Source: Phycisphaeraceae bacterium (GTDB taxonomy: Bacteria; Planctomycetota; Phycisphaerae; Phycisphaerales; Zrk34). Taken from it: a stretch of DNA of 64,000 nucleotides. This document shows, piece after piece, positions 45,851-54,491 of this stretch (its first letter is position 1; each line of letters starts with the position of its first letter). The position numbers were made by a program, and so were the translations under genes. The notes beneath the pieces were generated by a model. The model saw only the letters and a list, made by a program, of their open reading frames with translations, ran no database searches and had not been told where the DNA came from. The stretch spans positions 88,816 to 152,815 of the forward strand of contig JANQHD010000054.1 of NCBI GenBank assembly GCA_028282805.1, in the 5' to 3' direction.

Positions 45851-47377
45851 TCAAGATATAACCATGCTCTCAAACGCGACGCCAGGGAGCAAGTGGCGTT
45901 TTCTTGCCTGTATCATATCGGTCTTGGATGCATGTCTAAAGCATTTGAGTTTTTCAGTCTTAATGCCATGTCGAACAATGATCGGTTTGAATATCGAGTG
46001 TTCTCTCGTAGGTAAAGGGTAATCTCTTGTTGCTAGAGGCCATTTTCCAATTGTGTCCTCAAAATCAACTTGGTGCCAATACTCTTCGCAGGATCCAAGG
46101 TTGGCAGGATTATAATCGGGAGGAGGGTCTTTTGGGTTAACACCCACAATTTCTGCACATGCGATGAATGGGTTGGCTATCTTTGCATCATTCCATACCC
46201 CATCTGAATAGTGTGCTACGTATTCACAGATAAGTGTGGCTAGAAATCTGTTTAACGGATAACAAAAATCGAAATATGGCTTATGCGAAGCGATAAATAC
46301 TCGCGGGGAAGGGGCCAATATGGTCCGAAGTACTTCACGTAATGACTTTGAGCCTGGAATTTGATCATTCAAAATGGCCCTACACCATTCAACATATCTT
46401 TTCATTAGATATTGAAGAATTGGGGCATCATGGTATTTTCGAACTTTTTTTTCGTCCGCTGACCATCGGAATGCCCGCTGGGCGTCCATTTCTATTGATA
46501 GTAATTCTGCACGCAGTGCGGGTTCAATAAATCCATTGATGTTGAGTCTTTGGTAGAGATCCTTAGCTGTCTCACTTCCTGTAGCTATTCTTAAAAAATC
46601 CTGTAATGAACCATCCCCACCACCTGTAATAAGTACTTTTGCACTTTTCCCCTGATTTTTGTAGATCAAATCGTATTTGTCATTTGACCAATACTTTGAT
46701 GAAGTGTAGACCGTATCCTTGTTTACAGTGATTGTGTTTTTTTCGACTCCAAAACCCACACACCATAGAATAATTTGGGCTTCATGCGGTGTGCCATTTT
46801 CTCCAACGCAATAACTAACAGAATCATGGTCAGATCCTGATGACAGTTGTTCTTCGTCAAGGTAAATTTCAGAATCGGTTTGAAAATCTATTATACCGCG
46901 TCCGGAAATCGTTTTTGAGTCTGAAATTTCTTTCTTTAAAACACCTTCCCATGAGCCAACGATTGTACTGGCTTTGTGTTGTGTAAACGTGAATGGGAGA
47001 TTTGCTCCTTCATCATCATGCATTCGTCTCCAGCCAGCTCGAGGCCATTCATACTGACGATAGTCTAATGATCGTGTTCGAACGTCTGCCATTGTTTTGA
47101 AAGCCGCACTGTATCGTTCATATAGAATCACAGGTATGCCATGCTTCGAAGCTACGATTGCGGCTGTTGCACCCGCCACTCCAGCTCCTACAATCACCAG
47201 TGGGGAGGGATCCTGTTTGCTTTTTTCAATTAATTCTCCATCTATGCAACGCCGCACGGCTAAATATCCACGTAACGACTGATCGCGAACACTTATTGGA
47301 GTGATATCGCCCGCAAGAGAGATAAAACGATTAGAGCTAAGGTAGCGATGTGCCCTTAGAAAGGGGTCTTTTAGCAT
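45851..47377 (-). CDS. FAD/NAD(P)-binding protein of unknown function
   Basis: The 508-residue protein has an N-terminal Rossmann motif PLVIVGAGVAGATAAIVASK (about 58-77) ending in a glutamate (ILYER), typical of FAD. A second nucleotide-binding loop, VLITGGGDGSLQDFLRIA, lies near residue 245. The C-terminal half is helical and has no match I recognise; a catalytic site is not evident. The gene is A+T-rich and follows the 302-residue gene on the same strand after 116 bases. Their pairing inside a defence-like island suggests a two-gene conflict system, but no motif proves this. Confidence 0.7.
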   Translation of the reverse strand: MLKDPFLRAHRYLSSNRFISLAGDITPISVRDQSLRGYLAVRRCIDGELIEKSKQDPSPLVIVGAGVAGATAAIVASKHGIPVILYERYSAAFKTMADVRTRSLDYRQYEWPRAGWRRMHDDEGANLPFTFTQHKASTIVGSWEGVLKKEISDSKTISGRGIIDFQTDSEIYLDEEQLSSGSDHDSVSYCVGENGTPHEAQIILWCVGFGVEKNTITVNKDTVYTSSKYWSNDKYDLIYKNQGKSAKVLITGGGDGSLQDFLRIATGSETAKDLYQRLNINGFIEPALRAELLSIEMDAQRAFRWSADEKKVRKYHDAPILQYLMKRYVEWCRAILNDQIPGSKSLREVLRTILAPSPRVFIASHKPYFDFCYPLNRFLATLICEYVAHYSDGVWNDAKIANPFIACAEIVGVNPKDPPPDYNPANLGSCEEYWHQVDFEDTIGKWPLATRDYPLPTREHSIFKPIIVRHGIKTEKLKCFRHASKTDMIQARKRHLLPGVAFESMVIS

Positions 47378-47493
47378 GCTTTTTGAAACCTAAGAATATT
47401 TGTTACTTTAACGCAGAACAGTAGAGGTGCTGTTTGGCTAATTGCTTTTTAGGATGCCCAGAATCACATGGGAGTGAACAGCTATGCGTGATC

Positions 47494-48402
47494 TTATCGA
47501 GTTATTTGATCTTGAGACATGGAATTGGCAATTATAGGTTTATTGCCGTTGTCTCCATATAGCAGACGCAATTCTTCTTTGTAATACTGAGCTATACCTT
47601 CTAAAGAGCCTTCTACAATCAATACGTTGTTTTCATTGGCGGAGGAAGATATAGAATCAGGAATTTCATAATCGACTGGCATTACGGTGACTATACTTGG
47701 TGTGTCTTCATATACCGAAAAGCAGGACTTAATGGCATTTGCCAATTCAAGTAGGCGAGTTGCGGTATTATCAGAGAACGTGAATGCAGAGTCTGTGAGG
47801 ACTTCTTCGGAAAAACCTAATAGGACAACTGCTGTCCCAGTGCAATAATGACCGGTTTCTATACGAAGAAGCTCGACAAAGATATCGCGGCCACGATTGG
47901 AATTTATGTCAACCGAATCTAGTGAGCGTATTTCCCCCAAGCCAGGAAGTTCTGCTGTGTCTACTAATTTTGTCCCCTCGGTATCATAGAGCGGAGGTGG
48001 AGCTTCTTGCGGTGGAGCGATAATGAGGATGTCGAATTGGTTATTCTGCATAATGCTAGCCACCTGTTTGTGTACGTCACATATCGGCGGGCTAGGCACT
48101 TGTATACAGCGAAACTTGGTAACTTCATGAGTTATCGGTCTAATAAACCTCAACTCCGTAGCTCGACTCGATCTAATGTTCATCCCAGTGGGCTCCCGAA
48201 AATTGACGGAGGCTGCCGACGTGATAGACGTTTGATAAACTGATACAAGCAGCTTGTCAAGATGAAACACCAGAGACTGCGATCTTATTGGCGTTAGGAT
48301 TGGCTGAGCATACAAATGTTCCCTGGTCTTCGGCTTCCTGAAAATCATGTAAATCGTTACATCACACATAGAAACGGCTGTTGCGCAATGGTTGCTAGCC
48401 AT
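47494..48402 (-). CDS. Unknown A+T-rich island protein
   Basis: The 302-residue protein has no recognised domain. It shows beta-strand and helix alternation: DILIIAPPQEAPPPLYDTEG, TGTAVVLLGFSEEVLTD, and NNVLIVEGSLEGIAQYYKEEL. The start is uncertain: the ATG at 48402 gives an N-terminus rich in Cys and Met, and inner ATGs are possible. Codon use and low G+C match the downstream FAD-binding protein gene. Together they are probably one imported unit. Confidence 0.6.
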   Translation of the reverse strand: MASNHCATAVSMCDVTIYMIFRKPKTREHLYAQPILTPIRSQSLVFHLDKLLVSVYQTSITSAASVNFREPTGMNIRSSRATELRFIRPITHEVTKFRCIQVPSPPICDVHKQVASIMQNNQFDILIIAPPQEAPPPLYDTEGTKLVDTAELPGLGEIRSLDSVDINSNRGRDIFVELLRIETGHYCTGTAVVLLGFSEEVLTDSAFTFSDNTATRLLELANAIKSCFSVYEDTPSIVTVMPVDYEIPDSISSSANENNVLIVEGSLEGIAQYYKEELRLLYGDNGNKPIIANSMSQDQITR

Positions 48403-48517
48403 TGCTGAAACGGGGTTAGAGAAGGTGACTCACCCATTTCCACTTATCTGGTGGATACTTGATCAAGTAGCGGGGCCTTGTTAGGCATTTGTTTGCAGGT
48501 TAATCTTATCCTAAAAA

Positions 48518-48814
48518 TTACACGCGACTGCCTGCTTCAGTCTTGTTGTGTGCATGATTATTCACGCTTGCAAATCGTCCAGTGTTATCGCGGTTATGTG
48601 ACAAGTCTCCCGTCATCTGCTTTGCTGTACCAAACAAGTCACGCACAACCGCCAGTACGTGAAACGCACGGGTGTTGGCCGTCTTTTCATTTATCGTGTT
48701 GAGGGACAAGACGATTTCCGTCTTGCCTATCAGTACTTGTAGCTCATTAGGCACTCGCTGTCGATAATAGTATCCACTTGGCCGTCGCTGGACATAAGGT
48801 ACGATGTATCGCAT
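48518..48814 (-). pseudogene. Truncated integrase, N-terminal fragment
   Basis: The 98-residue frame starts MRYIVPYVQRRPSGYYYRQR and continues VPNELQVLIGKTEIVLSLNT, the pattern of the N-terminal part of planctomycete and proteobacterial integrases (DUF6538-type). No catalytic domain follows; the frame soon loses similarity and stops. The start codon is 107 bases from a 20-base tRNA-Ser 3'-end match at 48922. It is best read as the remnant of an older integrase. Confidence 0.6.
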
Positions 48815-49191
48815 ATGACTCCCCGGTGTGTACTAGAATTAACTAATTCGTGTACCAGCCCACTGGCAAGGGGAACCCGTGAAATCCTAAGCCATTGAAT
48901 CTGTTGAGAGAATCTGAATCGTGGCGGAGAGGGTGGGATTCTCCGACACTTTTGGATTCATACAGATATCAATAGCATAGACCCTATGATTGCGGGCTGA
49001 TACAACATGATATGTACCACGTATGTGTACTAATGCCAATACTTAAAGTGATTTTGTTCCTGGCATTGATAATGGTCGTTGTATTTATCAATAATCCACG
49101 AACCAGTGGCAAAAGTGTTGTTTTGAAATCGTTAGCCTTGAAGGTAAAGAAGAGGCGAATCGCTCTTGAGTGTTTAGCGTTTGGCTCTGAA
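48815..49191. other. Non-coding spacer with tRNA-Ser remnant
   Basis: About 377 A+T-rich bases without a supported gene. The only recognised feature is the tRNA-Ser-like 3' end. Confidence 0.6.
48922..48941 (-). repeat. tRNA-Ser 3'-end remnant (possible old att site)
   Basis: On the minus strand GAATCCCACCCTCTCCGCCA matches the 3' end of bacterial tRNA-Ser, including CCA. The rest of the tRNA is missing. Integrases commonly use such tRNA 3' ends as attachment cores. Confidence 0.55.
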
Positions 49192-49707
49192 TCAATTCCG
49201 CCCCAGCTTCTGGCGTATTTTCTCACCTAGTTGCTCGGGAGAGATTTCACGGAGATCCAAGTAGCCCACAGTAGGTCGAAGCCCAGGTATCTCGGTGCCA
49301 TCGAATCGCACTGGAAGCACATATTCAGTTCGCTCTGCGATCGCTCGTGCAAGGGCCGTCCGTTTCTCGTGCCGTGTCCACACTTTAGCGGCGTAATGGC
49401 ATGAGATAAACATCACGCAAAATCAGGCTTGTTGGCGATAGATGCTTTCAAAGTGCTCGGCAAGATCTTTGCCCCACAAAGTCACTTCTTCGTATTTATC
49501 ATAGAAAACAACTACGCCATGCTGATCTAAATGTTCTGCGACTTTCTCAACATAGTTTCTGTCTTCGCCAGCAAACGAGAGAACAATATCGTACCGCTTA
49601 GGTGTCTCCGTCATTTCTGCAAGGACGTCCTGCGGTATATCGCCATCCTTAACGGCCCAGTGCGTGCGGTTAAGCTCCCAGCGGTCAATCTGTAAGCGAT
49701 GTCGCAT
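49192..49707 (-). pseudogene. TIR-domain gene interrupted by an in-frame TGA
   Basis: One frame encodes a TIR protein: an N-terminal extension (RWELNRTHWAVKDGDIPQDV), then YDIVLSFAGEDRNYVEKVAE and VVVFYDKYEEVTLWGKDLAEH. After TGA at 49423-49425 the same frame goes on with FCVMFISCHYAAKVWTRHEK and GTEIPGLRPTVGYLDLR. Homologous TIR proteins have an Arg-type residue at the stop position, so a CGA-to-TGA change explains it. It follows the OLD-type gene by 40 bases, and the TIR may have been that gene's effector partner. An assembly error is another explanation. Confidence 0.75.
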
Positions 49708-49747
49708 TTTCGCGGCCTGAAAGGGCGGTTGAGCCTTGTTTTGTAGG

Positions 49748-51805
49748 TCATTCTGACGATTCTTGCGGCGGCGGCTTCTCGGACGTTGAAGCCCTCCATG
49801 CAGCTACTAGACCATTGACGGCCTGAATCACAGCGGCGAACGATTCAACGGTGTCGGCGGCCAGGTCTTCAAGCTTGGCCGTGGCAAGCTCGGTCAGGAT
49901 TCGCTTGGCCACCCGTCCCTTGTTGAACGAACCACAACCACGCTCCGCGAGTGCCGCTTCGACACGGTCAACGATTGTGCGGACGTCAACCCCCGGTGCG
50001 GTCAGCGTCAGCGGGTTTCCTTCAAGCTCACGCGTGTAAGCATCGTTTACATGCCGTAGGAAAAAGGTCTCCTGGAACAGGTCTTCAATGGCAAATGGCT
50101 TGGGCTTGCCCAGCACATCTCCGATTTGGAGCACGTGCTTCTCGTCAAGAATCCACTGGTGCACGAGTTGGGCAAATGCGGAGTCACCGGCGGGGTCGTT
50201 ATCGAGCAGGACGGCTACGTTGAGGTCTTGGCCGTGGAGCAGCGTCCCAACGTAAGCAACCTTGCTGGCTCCACCCGCAGGGGTAATGACAAGGTCGGGG
50301 TTGAGCCCCTCTTCGCCTGCTTGTTCCAGCAGCGTTGACATACTCCGCAGGTACCAGAAGTCGGTGACGCCCTCCACGACGAGATTGTGCTGGCCGACGA
50401 AGAGGGACTGGCTCCAGGAGAGCCCGAGAGCGGCCTGCAAGGTGAACCTAGCATCCTTATCCGCCGTGGCCCAGTTCTGGTGGACCACCGCTCCTTTCTC
50501 GGGGTCCTCCTCGCACACCCAAACCTTGTCGAGACGCGAAGAGTCAATCATGAAGGGCAGGTGCGTCGTGTAGATGAGTTGGTTGCTTCGGCCATAGGCG
50601 TGCATGCGTTGCAGCAAGTCACGTTGTGCCGATGCGTGGAGGTGAAGGCCTGGTTCGTCGAGAAGAATCACCGCGTTGGTGAACTGACCGTCCGTTTCAC
50701 ACATGAACTTCATGTCGAACGAGAAAAACCACTGGAAGCCCTTTGAGCGTTCTTCGAGCGGCACCAATGCCGAACCCTGATCATCTTTCACGAAGGTGAT
50801 GAAGTGCTGGCCGTCCGCTTGGAACATGATTTCGTACTTACGCTGGCTCCACCGTTCGGCAATCAACTCGGTGAGCGTGCGGCTGGCATCGTTCATGTCG
50901 AGCATGCGTTGTTCGCGGTCGTTCTCCTCACCCTTTTGAACTTCTTCTTCGAGGTCTAACCCCGCTTGCTCCATAATCATCCTGACGGTTTCATCGGAAC
51001 CCCGCGCCTTCTTCTGCTGGAACCGTTCCAGTACCTGATTTAGCTGTGCGGTCCCGTGGAACTGCTGGTAGTCATCCATGTAGATGAACACCGGGAGCCA
51101 TTCGTGGACGGTGTCCACCACCTTCTGACAGGGCGGGGCTTGGCCGAGCGTTTTCTTTACTCCCTCTACGTGTTTCTTGAGGGTGGCGACGGCCGCGGTG
51201 TCCGCCTGGTGGAACGCGGCACCTGCGGGTTCGTTGGGGTGGACATGCTTGGACGCCTCCGCACACAGCTCCTCGATATGTTCGACCGCATATTCCGCTC
51301 CGCCGTTCTCTCTGACCGCCTTGAGGAAGTCGTCAAAAGCCGTTTGATAGCTCTCTTTGAAGTTCGGCGACAACTCGCCTGGCAAGGCCTTGATGGTGTT
51401 GATAAGGGTACTACCGACCCAAACCAGATCGTGGGTATCGTCCGGGTCGTGGGGTAAACACCGGTACGAAAACATCCCCGCGTAGTCCTTCTCGATACGG
51501 ACGCCGGTGATGCCTTCGGCCGAGGCGTGGATGCCCGCGATTTGTTCCTTTTCTGAGTCGTTGAAAGAAAACTCAAGCTCGACGACACGAGCCTCTGGTG
51601 ACCTTTCGCTCCTCCAGCCACGTGGCCACTCGCGGTTTAGATTGTAAGGATGATCACCGTGGGGGTTGAACTTCCACAAGGCTTTCAGTAGCGACGTTTT
51701 TCCGGATTCGTTTTTGCCCACCACGGTCGCCATGTCGTCGATTTCGACCCAACCTGAATCGATGATGGAACGAAACATCTCAACTCGGAATCTCTTGAGT
51801 CTCAT
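49748..51805 (-). CDS. OLD-family ATPase/TOPRIM nuclease
   Basis: The 685-residue protein has an ABC-type ATPase with Walker A GKNESGKT (30-37), signature-like LEERSKGFQWF (350-360), Walker B VILLDEPG with D383/E384 and an H-loop TTH (413-415). A TOPRIM nuclease domain follows, with E478 in LVVEGVTDF and D535/D537 in VLLDNDPAGD. This is the OLD family, which includes phage-defence nucleases such as GajA. No UvrD-like GajB partner is present; instead a TIR gene follows by 40 bases. All key motifs are intact. Confidence 0.9.
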   Translation of the reverse strand: MRLKRFRVEMFRSIIDSGWVEIDDMATVVGKNESGKTSLLKALWKFNPHGDHPYNLNREWPRGWRSERSPEARVVELEFSFNDSEKEQIAGIHASAEGITGVRIEKDYAGMFSYRCLPHDPDDTHDLVWVGSTLINTIKALPGELSPNFKESYQTAFDDFLKAVRENGGAEYAVEHIEELCAEASKHVHPNEPAGAAFHQADTAAVATLKKHVEGVKKTLGQAPPCQKVVDTVHEWLPVFIYMDDYQQFHGTAQLNQVLERFQQKKARGSDETVRMIMEQAGLDLEEEVQKGEENDREQRMLDMNDASRTLTELIAERWSQRKYEIMFQADGQHFITFVKDDQGSALVPLEERSKGFQWFFSFDMKFMCETDGQFTNAVILLDEPGLHLHASAQRDLLQRMHAYGRSNQLIYTTHLPFMIDSSRLDKVWVCEEDPEKGAVVHQNWATADKDARFTLQAALGLSWSQSLFVGQHNLVVEGVTDFWYLRSMSTLLEQAGEEGLNPDLVITPAGGASKVAYVGTLLHGQDLNVAVLLDNDPAGDSAFAQLVHQWILDEKHVLQIGDVLGKPKPFAIEDLFQETFFLRHVNDAYTRELEGNPLTLTAPGVDVRTIVDRVEAALAERGCGSFNKGRVAKRILTELATAKLEDLAADTVESFAAVIQAVNGLVAAWRASTSEKPPPQESSE

Positions 51806-52186
51806 TGGATAGCTCCGCGAAGTCCTATAACCGCATGGTACCTCAGGGCGTCCCAGTGACCTGCCCCCGTGGTTGATACCAGTTTCTATGTTAGTCGAAT
51901 GATGCTATGACCCGCACCCAATTTTTGATCCAGCCGAAGTGAGAAGAGCTTTTGAGCCCATATTGAATATAGGTATGAAGTAGATCTAGTCAGTCGTTTG
52001 TTTAGCAGAGCATGCTAAGTCTCTTGCGGGTCGCCCGAAGATTTTTTTGCACTACATTTCCGGTCGATTGGGGTCGACTTAGGTCGATGAATCAACCGTT
52101 TGGCAATGTTGATCAATCACTCTAAAGCATTGAAAGACAAGGATATGCGGCGATCGAGTCGCAAAGACTTGTAGGGCTTTCATACT
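51806..52186. other. Island right-end non-coding region
   Basis: About 380 A+T-rich bases with no supported gene. It includes a candidate arm-type site TGCACTACATTTC (52048-52060). Confidence 0.6.
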
Positions 52187-52225
52187 TTATGAATCCCTCG
52201 CTCTAACCAGCTGAGCTACGTCGGC
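52187..52225 (-). repeat. att direct repeat, right (partial tRNA-Met)
   Basis: Identical over 39 bases to 43894-43932; it carries only the tRNA 5' half, from the 5' end to the anticodon loop. Confidence 0.92.
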
Positions 52226-52242
52226 GCTGGTTGAAACGTCGA

Positions 52243-52270
52243 ATTGTACGCACCGAAGGGGCCGATGCAA
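52243..52270 (-). promoter_or_regulatory. Probable original promoter of the tRNA-Met gene
   Basis: TTGCAT and TACAAT are separated by 16 bases, and the -10 box is 17 bases from the first base of the tRNA 5'-half fragment. It lies just past the DUF1015 stop. It would now transcribe only a tRNA fragment and the island end. Confidence 0.5.
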
Positions 52271-52277
52271 GCCGCCG

Positions 52278-53573
52278 TCAGGCCAGCGGGTTGATCACCA
52301 GCCCGGTCGCGAGTTTGGGGAAAAAGTACGTGCTCTTCGGCGGCATGACCTCGTTGGCCTGCGACACGCCGCACACCGACGCCAGCGGCGTGGCCTGCAT
52401 CACCACCGCCAGCCGGTCGGCCTCGGTCTCGGCCAGAAACTTCAGCTCGTCGAGGTCGGCGGTGTACTTGAAGCCCACCGCTTCGCCGCCGAACGCGGGG
52501 CGCAGCACGCGGTCGATCAGCAGTTCGTGCAGCACGGCCACGTCGAGCGTGCGCCACACCTCGGGCTTGTCCGGCGTCACGCCCGCCAGCGGGTCGGCGT
52601 CCTTCGCGGTCAACACGAACGTGCCGCTCGTGACCGGGTCGTACAGGCCCATCGCGTGGGGCCCGGCGCCGGGCAGCGACGCTTCGAGTTCGGCCAGGCC
52701 GTCGACGCCGTGCTCGGTCGCGTGCAGCAGCAGGTCGTCGCGCCGCGCGATCAGTTGGGTGAGCCGTTCCATGGTAAAGCCGGTCATGCCCGTGATCGCG
52801 CGGTGCGTGGGCAGCACGATCATGCCCTCGTCTTCCACGGCCACGAGCACGAACAAACACGCCTCGGCGTCGGGCTGGTCGGGGTGCGCCTGGTGGTAGT
52901 TCAGCGCGGTGGTGTAGCGGTGGTGGCCGTCGGCGATGAACACGTCGGTCGGCTCGAAGAACGCCTCGAGCTGTGCGATCGTTTGTTCGTCGTCGATGAT
53001 CCAGCAGCGGTGCTCGACGCGGTCGTTGTCGGTCGTGCCGGCGAAGTCGGGCTCCCGCTTGTAGTGCGCGGCGAGAAGCTCAACCACCTCGCCCTTCGGG
53101 TCGGAGAACACGCCGAAGATCGGCGACAGCTGCGTCGCGGTGGCCTGCATGAGTTTCAGCCGGTCGTCGGTGCCGGCCTTGATCGTCAGCTCGTGGCGGA
53201 AGATGCCACCGCGGGCGCGGTTGAACTCTTCCACGGCCAACCCGCTGAACAGGCCGCGCCGGCGGAACGTGCGGCCGTCGGTCTCGTACACCTGCTCGTA
53301 GGCGTAAACCGCCGGCCGCTCGTCGCGCTTGAGCACCCCGGCGGCGAGCCAGCCGTTCAGCGTCGCCGCGGCGCCGTCGTACGCCTCGTCGGGCCCGACG
53401 GTTTTCGGCGGCGTCACCGGCAGGTCGATCGCCACGATGTTGTACGGGTCACGCTCGAGCAGCGCCCGCTTCGGGCCCTCGTCGAGCACGTCGTAGGGCG
53501 GGGCGATCTTGGTCGTCACGTCGCCATCGGCGGTCGCGTATCGCAGGGCGCGGATCGGTCGCAGGCGGGGCAT
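52278..53573 (-). CDS. DUF1015-family protein
   Basis: The 431-residue protein begins MPRLRPIRALRYATADGDVT and has KIAPPYDVLDEGPKRALLER and the family hallmark DVFIADGHHRYTTALNY (His-rich signature). Its C-terminal KSTYFFPKLATGLVINPL is typical. The function is unknown; members are common beside serine-biosynthesis genes in other bacteria, but none is here. It is a conserved single-copy-type gene and forms the chromosomal flank of the island. Confidence 0.92.
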   Translation of the reverse strand: MPRLRPIRALRYATADGDVTTKIAPPYDVLDEGPKRALLERDPYNIVAIDLPVTPPKTVGPDEAYDGAAATLNGWLAAGVLKRDERPAVYAYEQVYETDGRTFRRRGLFSGLAVEEFNRARGGIFRHELTIKAGTDDRLKLMQATATQLSPIFGVFSDPKGEVVELLAAHYKREPDFAGTTDNDRVEHRCWIIDDEQTIAQLEAFFEPTDVFIADGHHRYTTALNYHQAHPDQPDAEACLFVLVAVEDEGMIVLPTHRAITGMTGFTMERLTQLIARRDDLLLHATEHGVDGLAELEASLPGAGPHAMGLYDPVTSGTFVLTAKDADPLAGVTPDKPEVWRTLDVAVLHELLIDRVLRPAFGGEAVGFKYTADLDELKFLAETEADRLAVVMQATPLASVCGVSQANEVMPPKSTYFFPKLATGLVINPLA

Positions 53574-53642
53574 GGGCTTGGCTCAACTTCTCGGGTAAAA
53601 CAATAAGCGGTCACCGCTACGCAGGGCGACGAGCTTATCGGC

Positions 53643-54491
53643 TCACGCGCGGTTCGCCAACCCCATCGCGTCGATCGGGCTGACGTAGCCGTCGCTCACG
53701 TTCACCGCCTGCGGCTCGGGCCAGACCAGCAACGCGCGGTCCGCCAGCCACTTGGCGGTGTGGGTTTGCCCCAGCGCCTCGGCCGCCTGCGCGAACATGC
53801 GGTGGCACGTCGCCGACACGCCCGGCGGCATCAACTCGGCCATGGCGACCTTGTGTTCCAATTGGTCGATCGCCTCGCGGTGTCGGCCGCACATCAGCTG
53901 GTAGCGCGTCTGCAACTCGAGCAGTTGCAGCGCATCGCCGAGGTCGAGCTTGCTGCGGTACAGGTCGCTCAGCGCCCCGTACGCGCCGTGCGGGTCGCCG
54001 CGGTGCATCGAGGCGTCGGCCAGCAGCAGCAACAGCTTGTTGCGTGTGTCGGCCGTTTTGACCGTCGTCGGCAGCGACAGCAGCGCCACCGAGATCGACG
54101 CCGACTCGTCGAACCGCTTTTGCCGGTGCAGCAGCACGGCCAACTGGTGGTAGATCAGCACGTGCACCGGGCGGTACAGCGTGAACCGCTTCATCGCGCC
54201 GGCCAGCGGCGGGGTGGCGTCTTCGACCGGCGCGCCGGCCGCGATCAGCTGCGCCGCGGCGATCGCCTGCCGCGCGGTCGTACCCGACAGCTGGTTGGCG
54301 ACCAGCCAGCTGATGAACCCCGCGCCCAGCACGATCAGCGGCCACCGGCTGTCGGCCATGCCCGGCAGCAGCCCGCCGAACCACCCGAACGCGATCGAGC
54401 CGATCAGCACGCTCTGCACCAAGCGCGTTCGGCCGAGCTGCCGTTCGAACTTCGTCGCGTCGAAAAACAGTTGGGTCGTCGGTTCAGCCAC
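53643..54491 (-). CDS. Membrane protein with TPR-like region, pair member 2
   Basis: The 282-residue protein has two hydrophobic segments near the N-terminus (about 26-44 and 50-67), then a helical TPR-like domain (about 85-260) with LHRQKRFDESASISVALL and LQLLELQTRYQLMCGRHREAI. No enzyme motif is visible. Its start overlaps the end of the upstream gene by eight bases, and both share the same layout, so they may have arisen by duplication and act together at the membrane. Confidence 0.65.
   Translation of the reverse strand: MAEPTTQLFFDATKFERQLGRTRLVQSVLIGSIAFGWFGGLLPGMADSRWPLIVLGAGFISWLVANQLSGTTARQAIAAAQLIAAGAPVEDATPPLAGAMKRFTLYRPVHVLIYHQLAVLLHRQKRFDESASISVALLSLPTTVKTADTRNKLLLLLADASMHRGDPHGAYGALSDLYRSKLDLGDALQLLELQTRYQLMCGRHREAIDQLEHKVAMAELMPPGVSATCHRMFAQAAEALGQTHTAKWLADRALLVWPEPQAVNVSDGYVSPIDAMGLANRA

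Larger units (their letters stand above)
43894..52225. mobile_element. Genomic island integrated in tRNA-Met
   Basis: A perfect 39-bp direct repeat (43894-43932 and 52187-52225) marks the ends, and the tyrosine integrase gene is close to the left end. Cargo: integrase, excisionase-like protein, an unknown protein, an FAD-binding protein, a truncated integrase, OLD-type nuclease and a broken TIR gene. The middle part (about 45.6-49.2 kb) is A+T-rich; two lines counted in the FAD gene have 32% and 37% G+C. That is unlike both flanks, so the island is of foreign origin and a mosaic. Confidence 0.92.

Noticed and set aside
45740..46015. Plus-strand ORF (91 codons) at the start of the A+T-rich island region
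   Set aside because: It overlaps the C-terminus of the FAD-binding protein gene on the other strand and has no domain or ribosome binding site.
49192..49707. Frameshift or selenocysteine as an explanation for the split TIR gene
   Set aside because: Both halves share one frame, so no shift is needed. No selenocysteine-type hairpin is apparent after the TGA, and the residue in relatives is Arg-like rather than Cys or Sec.
49748..51805. Gabija system (GajA-GajB)
   Set aside because: The OLD-type protein could be GajA-like, but no UvrD-like helicase (GajB) is present next to it.
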